Numbered from the stretch's first letter, positions 8,451 through 14,874 are shown. The stretch: DNA of 17,436 nt from DATDCV01 sp036524155 (GCA_036524155.1 DATDCV010000483.1:1-17436); one strand, 5' to 3'. Numbers and translations: made by a program. Notes: generated from the sequence alone by a model not told the origin.

Positions 8451-8663
8451 ATGAAGGCGAGCCGAATTAAGCCCACGCTGCAGAGTCAGTGGTCTGACGG
8501 CATGCCACCCGAGCGAGCGACCTCCGATGACGGAATTGATCTTTCGTTGCTTGAGGAGAGCCTCGCAAAGACTGTATGGGAGCGGTTGCTGGCGAATGAC
8601 GATGCATTGCGTCTGGCGGATATGCTGCAGGCCGCCACACTGAAGGCCCGTGCAAAATCTTAG
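8451..8663 (+). CDS. Small protein, partner of a decayed nucleotidyltransferase module
   Basis: A 70-residue, soluble, helix-rich protein. The core (DGIDLSLLEESLAKTVWERL, then LANDDALRLADMLQAA, residues about 27-62) resembles small proteins that sit just ahead of minimal nucleotidyltransferase genes in Verrucomicrobiota and related phyla, usually with a 'DGIDL..' start and 'T..ERL' middle. Recognition is by memory of the pattern, not a search. The ATG at 8451 has no evident Shine-Dalgarno. The frame is open upstream to 8262, but that part overlaps the GH43-like gene and does not look coding. The stop at 8661-8663 is followed directly and in the same frame by the nucleotidyltransferase tail described next. 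If the partner is broken, this gene is probably an orphan. Confidence 0.55.
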   Translation: MKASRIKPTLQSQWSDGMPPERATSDDGIDLSLLEESLAKTVWERLLANDDALRLADMLQAATLKARAKS

Positions 8664-8813
8664 CGAAGCGTTGAAGTGGAGCTTCCGTTCGGACGTTGCC
8701 GAATTCTGGACATCGACGGTCTCATCCGCGCCAAGGAAGCCATGGACCGTGACCATGACCGAATCACCGTGCGGCAGTTGAGGGAGATAAAAAAACGCCA
8801 GCAATCAAGCTAG
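8664..8813 (+). pseudogene. C-terminal fragment of a minimal nucleotidyltransferase
   Basis: Reading on from the preceding stop gives about 47 codons ending at TAG 8811-8813: EVELPFGRCRILDIDGLIRA and KEAMDRDHDRITVRQLREIK. This matches the C-terminal end of minimal/MNT-type nucleotidyltransferase-like proteins, in which a 'LDLDxLIRxK' helix is followed by 'RxxDxxAVxxLxxI'. No start codon fits a complete protein, and the catalytic N-terminal part (the GS...DxD motif) is absent from the flanking DNA. About 100 or more codons therefore appear to have been deleted, leaving the tail fused behind the upstream gene's stop. It is a relic and should be inactive. Family assignment is by motif recall. 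Confidence 0.6.
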
Positions 8814-8924
8814 CCCCAGGATCAGCGCCGAGACTCCAAGTAGAGGCGAGTGGCGTTAGATGAAACTGCCGCCCGGCAGCCCATCGGGCAACAAGCGTGA
8901 ACTTACCAATCCGTTTTTACATTT

Positions 8925-10478
8925 TCAGCGGTCTTCCACTATCCCGTCGGCGGAGTGCCTGAGCTTCCAGGTGGAGTAAACCGTGAGGCTCATAGGCGGC
9001 AGCCTGTCCGCGAAGCTCGCGCTGCCGGCGGTGACCTTGATGGTCCGGAGCGGCTGAATCTGCAGATCCGGCCGGTCTTTCTGTGCGGCGGTCACCCGGT
9101 ACATGTAAAGCGGGCGGCCCCGGGCGCCATTCAAAGAAAACTCCACATCCCATTCGCGCGGGGCGTCGTTGACGACAATCCACGTGAGCTGTCCTTTCGG
9201 GCTTTTCAATCCCGCGGCAAAGACGCGATTGGTGCCGTCCAACTGCCCGCCGGTCCGCTCGCACGCGACGACACGGGAATGCTTCGCAGCGAGGCGGGAA
9301 ATCAGACCGTACCCGAAATACGCGTTGGGACGGGGTGTGATGGTTTCTCGCAGGGTCTTCCGCTGCGGATCCCAGGTGTCGATCATCTGCCAGACTCCGT
9401 CGAGGTCGCCGCGATTGATGAAGCTCCAGCGGTTAAAGCCGTCCACGCCCAGGTTCAAGGCGCGCACCACCAGCTCCACGTCTTTTATGGCCGCTTCCCA
9501 TGTGCTGGGGCCGGGATCACTGCCCCGCCAGCCGTAGATCATCGTGCCCAGCTCGGACAGAAACAACGGCTTGCCTCGCTCGGCGGACCACTTGCGCCAG
9601 TCGCGCAGGTGCTGCTCCGCAACCGCCAGGGGGTATCCGCCGCCCGGGTGCCAGTCGAACCCGGCGAAATAGGAGTGCAAATCGTAAGCGCCGATGAACT
9701 CGTCGAAATCAATCTTTTCCGGCTTCAGTTCCGGCAGGTCCGTCCAATCCGGTCCGCTGAGCGGCACGCCGATGCGTTCGCGGTCCAGGGCGCGCCGGAC
9801 AGCGGCCAAACCCTCGCGCAGGGACATCGGCTCGTTTGGAGGCCGTTGCCACCACGACCAGTCGTAACCCGGCTCGTTGTTGATGCAAAGCCAACGGATG
9901 CACGTGTAACGCATCGTCGTCAGCAAATGTTTCATCAAGGCCGCCATGCCATCGGCGAAACCCTCCATCGAGTGCGGCCCGCTGTGCACGCGCTTGATCG
10001 GGTCGCCCCTGAACTCCGGAAAGGCATTCCACTCCACATTTCCCCACATGCATTGGAGGAACACCTCGGCGTGCCGGCTTTGGCACCAGTCGAGGATCCG
10101 GTAGAGGATGCGCATCTCAGAGGAGTCCCAAGTAAAGCGCGCTTGCTCGGGCTCGAACATGCGCTGCTCGAGTTCGACGCGTACAAAATCCAGGCCGAGC
10201 CAGTCGGCCTGCCGGTAGATCTGCCGCCATCTGCGTTTGTCGTCCGCCGGTGGGTTGGCGCCCCAGGCGCTGCCGCCATGCGAGCGGTCACCCTCCACGG
10301 CGATCGGTTGTTCGATGGCATGCCAGGAAGCCCCAAAACCGCCCCGCATCGTGTGGACCGTTCGGGCGGCATCCAGCCTCAGCGTGACATCCGCTGCGTT
10401 GAGTGAAGCGGCGAATATCCCGCCGACAGCCGCAACGGTCCAAATTAAAACTCGCATCGAAGGTAATGAGACTTTCAT
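8925..10478 (-). CDS. Secreted clan GH-A glycoside hydrolase (GH30-like)
   Basis: A 517-residue exported enzyme. Residues 1-28 form a signal peptide (LIWTVAAVGGIFAASLNAA). The mature part is a (beta/alpha)8 barrel of clan GH-A: RLDAARTVHTMRGGFGASWH opens the barrel, E202 in CINNEPGYDW is the acid/base Glu of the 'NEP' motif, and E309 in PLFLSELGTM is the likely nucleophile. Residues about 395-510 look like a C-terminal beta-sandwich (GQLTWIVVNDAPREWDVEFS), as in GH30 and GH39/GH51 enzymes. The target is probably a beta-linked polysaccharide or glycoside; specificity is not readable. ATG 10478 was preferred to the internal ATG at 10457 because AGAAG lies 7 bases upstream of it. It shares a strand with the next gene upstream but is separated from it by the 28-bp inverted repeat, so co-transcription is doubtful. 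Confidence 0.82.
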   Translation of the reverse strand: MKVSLPSMRVLIWTVAAVGGIFAASLNAADVTLRLDAARTVHTMRGGFGASWHAIEQPIAVEGDRSHGGSAWGANPPADDKRRWRQIYRQADWLGLDFVRVELEQRMFEPEQARFTWDSSEMRILYRILDWCQSRHAEVFLQCMWGNVEWNAFPEFRGDPIKRVHSGPHSMEGFADGMAALMKHLLTTMRYTCIRWLCINNEPGYDWSWWQRPPNEPMSLREGLAAVRRALDRERIGVPLSGPDWTDLPELKPEKIDFDEFIGAYDLHSYFAGFDWHPGGGYPLAVAEQHLRDWRKWSAERGKPLFLSELGTMIYGWRGSDPGPSTWEAAIKDVELVVRALNLGVDGFNRWSFINRGDLDGVWQMIDTWDPQRKTLRETITPRPNAYFGYGLISRLAAKHSRVVACERTGGQLDGTNRVFAAGLKSPKGQLTWIVVNDAPREWDVEFSLNGARGRPLYMYRVTAAQKDRPDLQIQPLRTIKVTAGSASFADRLPPMSLTVYSTWKLRHSADGIVEDR

Positions 10479-10527
10479 AGCCGTGCTTCTACTAACATAA
10501 CTTTATTAATCGCAGCATGGGATTGTG

Positions 10528-10613
10528 CATTGTAGGCGACGAGGTGACGAGTCGATCCCTCTCGCGACCGTGGAATTTGACCGACTCGACTCGTCACCTC
10601 GTCGCCTACAATG
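10528..10613. repeat. Perfect 28-bp inverted repeat with 30-base loop
   Basis: The 28 bases 10528-10555 (beginning CATTGTAGGCGACGAGG) are exactly complementary to 10586-10613. The loop is 10556-10585. The right arm overlaps the last codons of the GHL15-like gene and contains its TAG stop (10608-10606 on the minus strand). In the minus-strand RNA the structure would form directly at the end of that message. It resembles a mobile palindromic repeat that inserted at a gene end. Terminator function is possible, but there is no U-run. Confidence 0.85.
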
Positions 10614-12057
10614 AGTGTTTAGCCGGATTATCCGCATTCCCCGGCTGACGGCCTTCGCGCAACAGCACGACGCCGCGATGCGCCGGCAGGTCAAAGGACG
10701 CAACGAGCGGGACTTCCTGCCACTCTTTGAAATTGCCGTGGTTGAGCACGCGGGCCGAACCGGCGGGCACGTTCACCCCGGCCGCGTCCTTCGTCTCGCC
10801 GTTGACCGCGACCCAGCCGTCTTCGAACTCCCGGAAGTGAATCGGCCCTTTCTTCGTAAAGGATCCCCTGGCCTTTCCCAGATGCAGATACTGCGGGTCG
10901 AACTCGTCGAACCAATGGTATTCGCTGTAACCCCAGATCGTGAAGTTCATCAGGCCGTTGCGGCTCACGTCGTCAAACCCGAGCAAAAAACTGGCGAGCG
11001 AGAACCAAAGGGCATCCCAGCCGGTCATGCCGTTGGCGTCGGGCGACTCCATCGCGGCCAGGCCGTCGCCGGCAAAAGGGCCGGCATGGTTGCACATCAG
11101 AACCTTGATATGTCGCAAGCGGCTGAATGGCTCAAGCTTCCGCTCCCAGTCCCAAAACTTGAAACTCTTCTGGTCCCCGCCCCAGGGGCACACGAACCCG
11201 CCTTCCTCCATGACCGCAAACGGCGGGTTGGCGAGATCATCCAGTTTGCGCCAAACCTCGGGCTGGCGCCCGAGTTGGCCCGTATTGAGCACGAGCCTGA
11301 TCCCGTTGGAGCCAAAGCGAGGGACCGCGGTGGTTAGAAACTCGAAGAAACCAGCCTGCCACAAATCGTGGCGCCATTGGCCGTCGACATAAAACGTAGT
11401 AGGCATATCCGGCTGCTGCGGTGCCCCTTCTACTCGCCATTGGTTGGCCCAGGCGACCTGAAAGCTGGTGTTGTCGCTGAAGACGGCGTCAGCACCCTGA
11501 TAATCGACGCCCTTGCGGCCCTGCCAGAGGTCCTCGTAGACCGTGTCGCACCAGTAGCGGTGCCAATTCGCGTTCGTGTACTCCATCAGCCGCTCGTTGG
11601 GATAGGGCACCGCCTGGAGGTACCCGCCGCTCTTGAGCCCGAGGGCAATCCAGCGGTCGGCTGCACCCTTGCCGTGCTCGCGTTTGAGCCATTGCCAGCC
11701 CTCGCCCATCTGTCCCCAATCGGCGGTGTTGTATTCTCCCGGCCCCATCACATACACCGCCAGCGCGATTCCCGGGTTGAGCGCCCTGAGCGACTGCCAG
11801 GAATTGCGACCGTTTCGGCCCCAGACGCCGGCGGTGCGCTGGCCCGCCGAGCACACCAGCATGTCAAACCGGGCCGTTTCCTCTGTCGAGCGCGCACCTT
11901 TGGCGTTGGAGTAACAAATGGCAAAGGTGGGAATGAACTTCCCCGGCGCGAACTCGGTGGAGATTGCCGCCAGGGCCGAAGCGCCGGCCACTGCCATTGC
12001 CACCGCACCAAGAATGATGCCTGGAGAGGTCAGCCTGAAGACGCCGCTCGGATTCAT
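10606..12057 (-). CDS. Secreted putative glycoside hydrolase (GHL15-like)
   Basis: A 483-residue protein with a signal peptide (SPGIILGAVAMAVAGASALA, residues 11-30). The mature part has features of the hypothetical glycosyl hydrolase family GHL15 (TIM-barrel type): FDMLVCSAGQ, ALNPGIALAVYVMGPGEYN, the strand end ADAVFSDNTSF with D195 at the position of a catalytic carboxylate, NGIRLVLNTGQL, and VMEEGGF with E284/E285 as a second acidic site. A small beta-rich C-terminal domain (about 400-470, GWVAVNGETKDAAGVNVPAG) follows. The biochemical activity of this family is not known to me. The last residues and TAG come from the inserted inverted repeat, so the original C-terminus may have been slightly different. 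ATG at 12057 has no obvious Shine-Dalgarno. Confidence 0.72.
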   Translation of the reverse strand: MNPSGVFRLTSPGIILGAVAMAVAGASALAAISTEFAPGKFIPTFAICYSNAKGARSTEETARFDMLVCSAGQRTAGVWGRNGRNSWQSLRALNPGIALAVYVMGPGEYNTADWGQMGEGWQWLKREHGKGAADRWIALGLKSGGYLQAVPYPNERLMEYTNANWHRYWCDTVYEDLWQGRKGVDYQGADAVFSDNTSFQVAWANQWRVEGAPQQPDMPTTFYVDGQWRHDLWQAGFFEFLTTAVPRFGSNGIRLVLNTGQLGRQPEVWRKLDDLANPPFAVMEEGGFVCPWGGDQKSFKFWDWERKLEPFSRLRHIKVLMCNHAGPFAGDGLAAMESPDANGMTGWDALWFSLASFLLGFDDVSRNGLMNFTIWGYSEYHWFDEFDPQYLHLGKARGSFTKKGPIHFREFEDGWVAVNGETKDAAGVNVPAGSARVLNHGNFKEWQEVPLVASFDLPAHRGVVLLREGRQPGNADNPAKHSL

Positions 12058-12115
12058 CGGGCCAATTCATACCTGCTATTGGCGCCAGGGCACAATCCAT
12101 TCCTGTGTCGTGCAA

Positions 12116-12241
12116 TCAGGGCACCGCCGGGGTCAGGACGATGTTCCGGCAGCCGTGGTCGCCTTGCAGGTAGATCGGGCCCGGCAATTCTTCATGTCTG
12201 TCGAAAGCTCCCCCCGTGATGCCCGGTATTTCTTTGTTGTC
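12116..12241 (-). pseudogene. 3' remnant of a DUF1080 (3-keto-disaccharide hydrolase) gene
   Basis: On the minus strand, in the frame ending at TGA 12118-12116, the codons read DNKEIPGITGGAFDRHEELP, then GPIYLQGDHG, then CRNIVLTPAVP. This is the C-terminal signature of DUF1080 beta-sandwich domains ('IPG.TGGA.D..E..PGPI.LQGDHG..  .FRNI.L.P'). Compared with that pattern about three residues are missing between GDHG and RNI, a sign of decay. No start is available, and homology stops about 15 bases before the 26-bp inverted repeat at 12257. The rest of the gene (normally about 150 or more residues) is gone. DUF1080 proteins are secreted glycoside-active enzymes abundant in Verrucomicrobiota and Planctomycetes, in keeping with the neighbours. 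Confidence 0.7.
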
Positions 12242-12256
12242 GGTGGGCCGGGCAGC

Positions 12257-12362
12257 CGGCGCGCGGACTTCAGTCCGCAGCAACATCCGTCAACCAAGGG
12301 CTTGAACATTCCAAACGCAACGGGCGATGAGGGCAGTGCTGCGGACTGAAGTCCGCGCGCCG
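12257..12362. repeat. Perfect 26-bp inverted repeat, 54-base spacer
   Basis: CGGCGCGCGGACTTCAGTCC and six more bases (12257-12282) are exactly complementary to 12337-12362. Each arm also contains its own 16-base palindrome, GCGGACT-TC-AGTCCGC and its complement, so the element can fold as two small hairpins or one long one. It lies between the DUF1080 remnant and the start of the thioredoxin-like gene (67 bases downstream). It looks like a dispersed palindromic repeat. It does not share sequence with the 28-bp element at 10528-10613. Confidence 0.85.
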
Positions 12363-12428
12363 ACCATGCCGCGGCGGCCGCCCACCAGCCTCCTTGACCT
12401 GTGCATTTTTCAGGGCTAAGAGTCCCAT

Positions 12429-12950
12429 ATGAAGCTTACCATCCCCATCGTCTTAGCGTTCGGTCTCACAGCCGCGATCGCGTCTGCCGCGACACCGGCC
12501 GCCGAAACAGTGCTTTCACAGGCCCGAGAGAAGGCGTCGGCTGAGCAGAAGGCCATCTTTGTTCACTTCGGCGCGTCCTGGTGCGGTTGGTGTAAACGGC
12601 TGGACGCGTTCCTGGAGCGGCCCGACATCAGGCCGGTCTTTGAGAAGTATTTCGTGCCGGTGAAACTGGTGGTCCAGGAAAACGACAAGAACAAGGCCCT
12701 GGAAAATCCAGGAGCCGACGCTCTGCTCAAGGAGTTCGGAGGTCCGGGCGGCCTGCCATACTCCGCGTTCCTGGATGCGAAAGGCGGGCTGATCATCAAT
12801 TCCAAACGCGACGGACAGAACATTGGCTACCCTGCACAGCCTGAGGAAATCGAATACTTTATCCTCATGATGAAAAAAGCGGCGACCGGGATGTCGGAAG
12901 GCGACCTAGAGACCATCAACAAGGCGCTGAAGAGTTTCAAGAGAACGTGA
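12429..12950 (+). CDS. Secreted thioredoxin-fold protein with CGWC active site
   Basis: A 173-residue protein. Residues 1-21 are a clear signal peptide (LTIPIVLAFGLTAAIASA). Residues about 25-150 are a thioredoxin fold of the thioredoxin_7/DUF255-like type: VHFGASWCGWCKRLDAFLER with C52 and C55, a 'fVPVKLVV' strand, and the cis-proline P110 in GGLPYSAFLDAKG. Long loops such as QENDKNKALENPGADALLKE are typical of this family. It likely reduces or exchanges disulfides in the periplasm; the partner is unknown. The ATG at 12429 has no strong Shine-Dalgarno and lies 67 bases after the 26-bp inverted repeat. Its stop is almost abutted by the truncated gene copy on the opposite strand. Confidence 0.88.
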   Translation: MKLTIPIVLAFGLTAAIASAATPAAETVLSQAREKASAEQKAIFVHFGASWCGWCKRLDAFLERPDIRPVFEKYFVPVKLVVQENDKNKALENPGADALLKEFGGPGGLPYSAFLDAKGGLIINSKRDGQNIGYPAQPEEIEYFILMMKKAATGMSEGDLETINKALKSFKRT

Positions 12951-12964
12951 ACCCCGGTCGGCGG

Positions 12965-13123
12965 GAACTGGTTGGTGTTGTCCTTGAATGGGACCAACCG
13001 GACACTCTCCCAGACCACGTCCTCGGGCAAAATGGTCAGGGTTGACACTGAGCCTGTGGTGGATTGAGCGTGGCCGAGTTGCGCACATAACCCGGCTAAT
13101 AGAAGCAAGACGTGTTTTCGCAT
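12965..13123 (-). pseudogene. Truncated copy of the small secreted protein at 13568-13960
   Basis: From ATG 13123 on the minus strand the first 53 codons encode MRKHVLLLLAGLCAQLGHAQ and continue through STLTILPEDVVWES and RLVPFKDNTNQF. They match the N-terminus of the intact gene downstream at 47 of 53 residues (differences at 7, 10, 38, 39, 41, 52). Homology stops at about 12965, just after the thioredoxin-like stop codon. Beyond it the frame runs antisense into that gene until 12827, so about 77 C-terminal residues are lost. The signal peptide is kept. It is a duplication followed by truncation. Confidence 0.82.
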
Positions 13124-13153
13124 GCGCTCGGCTTTTGCTAACACCCTGGATCA

Positions 13154-13391
13154 GGCGTAATCTCCAATCAAGTCGCCTCTGCGTCTTTGCGTTGAGTTGT
13201 ACGCTACCTTAACGCAAAGACGCAGAGACGCAGAGACGCGGGAGGAAGGAGTGAAATCCGAAAGAAATCCGAAGTTCGAAATCATCGGCCAGATCCAACC
13301 TCGTCGTTTCACGCGAAGATTGGAACAGCCGCCGGGCGTGGTTCCGTACTGTTGGTAGAGACGCGCGCCCCCATTTACCCCCTGTTCTTCA
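13154..13391. repeat. Intergenic repeat block, copy A, with 17-bp hairpin
   Basis: This block begins GGCGTAATCTCCAATCAAGT and contains CTCTGCGTCTTTGCGTT (13177-13193), exactly complementary to 13211-13227. CGCAGAGACGCAGAGACGC follows in the right arm, then short AAATCCGAA motifs and CGTGGTTCCGTACTGTTGG. It is repeated at 14676-14874 (copy C), and its first part is repeated at 13991-14064 (copy B). Together with the truncated gene next to it, it marks a duplicated segment. No gene is seen inside it. Confidence 0.8.
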
Positions 13392-13523
13392 GCGGCGCGG
13401 CGCGGACGCCACATCGCACACCGCCGCGCCAATTGTTGTTGCGTCCCCATTCTGACCAAACCGCGCCGCGCCGCTGAAAAGCAAATAGCGGGACGGGGGC
13501 GGCCGCATTTCTACCAACAGTAC
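13346..13523. repeat. 178-base nested palindrome
   Basis: The outer arms GTACTGTTGGTAGA (13346-13359) and TCTACCAACAGTAC (13510-13523) are exact complements. The inner arms, 18 bases at 13388-13405 (TTCAGCGGCGCGGCGCGG), are exactly complementary to 13461-13478. Spacer positions 13406-13460 show no gene. The left outer arm lies within repeat block A and recurs in block C (14826-14839), but the right half is missing from C. The whole may be a MITE-like element or a structured RNA locus. Confidence 0.7.
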
Positions 13524-13567
13524 TGACGCTCGGTCGTCCGGAGTTTCTGCCCGCACGGCTTAGCCAG

Positions 13568-13960
13568 TCACTTTGCTTTGAGCGCTGTGAGCACAGTGTT
13601 GGCTTCTGCGGCATTAAGTTGGAGGACCGCCTTCATCTCAGGGTTCTTCCCTTGCGTCGCTACGGGCGGCGTGTTGGTGGAAGCCAGGCGTGGTTTTGTT
13701 TCGTAAGTCCCATAGCGGCTCCGAATCATCTGGCCAGCGTGGGCGGACTTGAAGGCCACAAGCTTCTTCGCGCCTCGTTCACTGTAGTCCAATGTCAGCA
13801 AGAACCGGTTGGTGTTGTCCTTGAATGGGACCAGCCGGATACTGCCCCGGACCACGTCCTCGGGCAAAATGGTCAGGGTTGACACGGAGCCTGTGGTGGA
13901 TTGAGCGTGGCCGAGTTGCGCACATAGCCCGACCAATAGGAACAAGACGTGTTTTCGCAT
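13568..13960 (-). CDS. Small secreted protein of unknown function
   Basis: 130 residues from ATG 13960. Residues 1-20 form a signal peptide (KHVLFLLVGLCAQLGHAQ). The mature protein has a probable beta-rich part (SVSTLTILPEDVVRGSIRLV, then TNRFLLTLDYSERGAKKLVA), a basic middle (about 75-90), a Pro/Thr-rich linker (about 90-105) and a short C-terminal helix (AVLQLNAAEANTVLTALK). No cysteine occurs in the mature part. I do not recognise the family. A longer frame reaches 14119 but its first 53 codons are repeat sequence with no coding character, so I chose the ATG that begins the signal peptide. Its 5' half is duplicated at 12965-13123. It sits downstream of the HicBA pair on the same strand, separated by repeat copy B. 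Confidence 0.7.
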   Translation of the reverse strand: MRKHVLFLLVGLCAQLGHAQSTTGSVSTLTILPEDVVRGSIRLVPFKDNTNRFLLTLDYSERGAKKLVAFKSAHAGQMIRSRYGTYETKPRLASTNTPPVATQGKNPEMKAVLQLNAAEANTVLTALKAK

Positions 13961-13990
13961 ACGCTCGGCTTTTGCTAACACCCTGGATCG

Positions 13991-14064
13991 GGCGCAATCT
14001 CCAATCAAGTCGCCTCTGCGGCTTTGCGTTGAGTTGTGCTCTACCATAACGCAGAGACGCAGAG
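13991..14064. repeat. Intergenic repeat block, copy B (partial, decayed hairpin)
   Basis: It begins GGCGCAATCTCCAATCAAGT. The arms CTCTGCGGCTTTGCGTT (14014-14030) and AACGCAGAGACGCAGAG (14048-14064) are the copy-A arms with mismatches, so the hairpin is imperfect. It lies 31 bases upstream of the small secreted protein's start, as copy A does for the truncated copy, so gene and repeat were duplicated together. It is followed at 14065-14112 by non-coding sequence up to the hicA stop. Confidence 0.75.
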
Positions 14065-14112
14065 CCGCGAAGTGGTGCCAATTGCGCTTTCTCTGAGGTT
14101 TGTGCCGCTGCT

Positions 14113-14298
14113 TCACCACTGCGGAATTTCAAGCTGTCTGCAAATTCGGCGAGCCAAATGGTCTTTGACCTCTCGGTGCCTCGGAACAGCCGTCCACGTT
14201 CTATTGGCTGGATCTTCCCAGATTGTGTGCGCGCCACCTTGCCGCTTAAGGACGCAACCGTGGAGGCGGAGATGTCGTTCAAGGTCCGCCAGCTTCAT
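14113..14298 (-). CDS. hicA: HicA-type toxin (putative mRNA interferase)
   Basis: 61 residues, the usual size for HicA. The dsRBD-like fold is suggested by MKLADLERHLRLHGCVLKRQ, then GGAHTIWEDP with the family's catalytic His at H24, and the closing helix of HLARRICRQLEIPQ. HicA toxins cleave mRNA and tmRNA and are held inactive by HicB. The start ATG overlaps the hicB stop by four bases (ATGA at 14298-14295), giving translational coupling. The stop is followed by a 48-base spacer and the copy-B hairpin, which could end the transcript. Most HicA proteins have 'GSH' or 'GRH' ahead of the His; here it is GGAH, a conservative variant. Confidence 0.85.
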   Translation of the reverse strand: MKLADLERHLRLHGCVLKRQGGAHTIWEDPANRTWTAVPRHREVKDHLARRICRQLEIPQW

Positions 14299-14513
14299 AT
14301 CGCTGGCACTTCAAACTCCTCGCGAAATGACTGTGGTGAACTCTCCTGCCGGGCTCGATCCCGAAGGTACTCGACCGAGACCTTCAATGCGTCGAGCAGA
14401 TTGCTGCGGGCTTCTTCAAGCGAGTCACCTTGGCTCTGTACGCCAGGCATCTCTTCGAACCAGCACACATAGCCCCCCTCGTTCGCCGGCTCGAACACAG
14501 CGGTCAACTTCAT
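14295..14513 (-). CDS. hicB: HicB-type antitoxin
   Basis: 72 residues with the partially degraded RNase H-like HicB fold: MKLTAVFEPANEGGYVCWFE, then EMPGVQSQGDSLEEARSNLLDAL, in which 'GDSLEEA..N..DA' is the family hallmark. It is the short antitoxin form. The tail (about 50-72) has no obvious helix-turn-helix or ribbon-helix-helix domain, so DNA binding by HicB alone is uncertain. In the classical E. coli locus hicA comes first; here hicB precedes hicA, which is also common. AAAGGTG lies just ahead of the ATG (14521-14515) as a closely spaced ribosome binding site. A short CATAC...GTATG dyad (14511-14515 and 14523-14527) overlaps the start and might be an operator. Confidence 0.85.
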   Translation of the reverse strand: MKLTAVFEPANEGGYVCWFEEMPGVQSQGDSLEEARSNLLDALKVSVEYLRDRARQESSPQSFREEFEVPAI

Positions 14514-14675
14514 ACACCTTTAGTATGCCCGCCGGCCGAGCTCTCGGCAAGCTTGCGCTCTACATCAGGGATCGACCCGCGCCGGACCACCGACGCAGGA
14601 ATGACGGACCGGCGCATCCCGGCGTCGCCTGCAGCGGCGTTCGGCGTTTTTGTTTCATCGGTACAAAATCTCTCC

Positions 14676-14874
14676 GGCGCAATCTCCAATCAAGTCTCCT
14701 CTGCGTCTTTGCGTTGAGTCGTCCACTACCTTAACGCAGAGACGCGGGAGGCAGGAGTGAAATCCGAAGTTCGAAATCCGACCTCGTCGTTTCACGCGAG
14801 GATCGGCACAGCCGCCGGGCGTGGTTCCGTACTGTTGGTAGAGGCGCGCGCCCCCATTTACCCCCTGTTTTTCA
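14676..14874. repeat. Intergenic repeat block, copy C
   Basis: It shares GGCGCAATCTCCAATCAAGT, the arm CTCTGCGTCTTTGCGTT (14699-14715), a partner AACGCAGAGACGCGGG (14733-14748), the AAATCCGAA motifs and CCGCCGGGCGTGGTTCCGTA with copy A. It is about 40 bases shorter than A through loss of part of the hairpin tail and a few short segments. The stretch 14528-15027 around it, between hicB and the phosphoesterase, shows no convincing gene beyond this block; 14530-14670 holds GC-rich short dyads only. Confidence 0.78.

Noticed and set aside
8955..10406. 483-codon plus-strand frame opposite the GH30-like gene
   Set aside because: Antisense shadow produced by high GC content. The composition is Arg/Ala/Pro/Val-rich without motifs, while the minus strand shows a signal peptide and catalytic motifs.
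10528..12362. Composite transposon carrying the GHL15-like gene between two inverted repeats
   Set aside because: The 28-bp and 26-bp elements are unrelated in sequence and each is a self-contained palindrome, so they are not matching ends of one element; no transposase is present.
13961..14119. Extended N-terminus of the small secreted protein up to 14119
   Set aside because: The extra codons fall in repeat copy B and would bury the signal peptide; the ATG at 13960 is conserved in the truncated copy.
14036..14734. 232-codon plus-strand frame over HicBA
   Set aside because: Shadow of the hicA and hicB genes and the repeat; no domain, and it ends within repeat block C.
13154..14874. Possible CRISPR array from the repeated CGCAGAGACGCAGAG units
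   Set aside because: The units are arms of hairpins, not evenly spaced direct repeats with unique spacers, and no cas gene is present.
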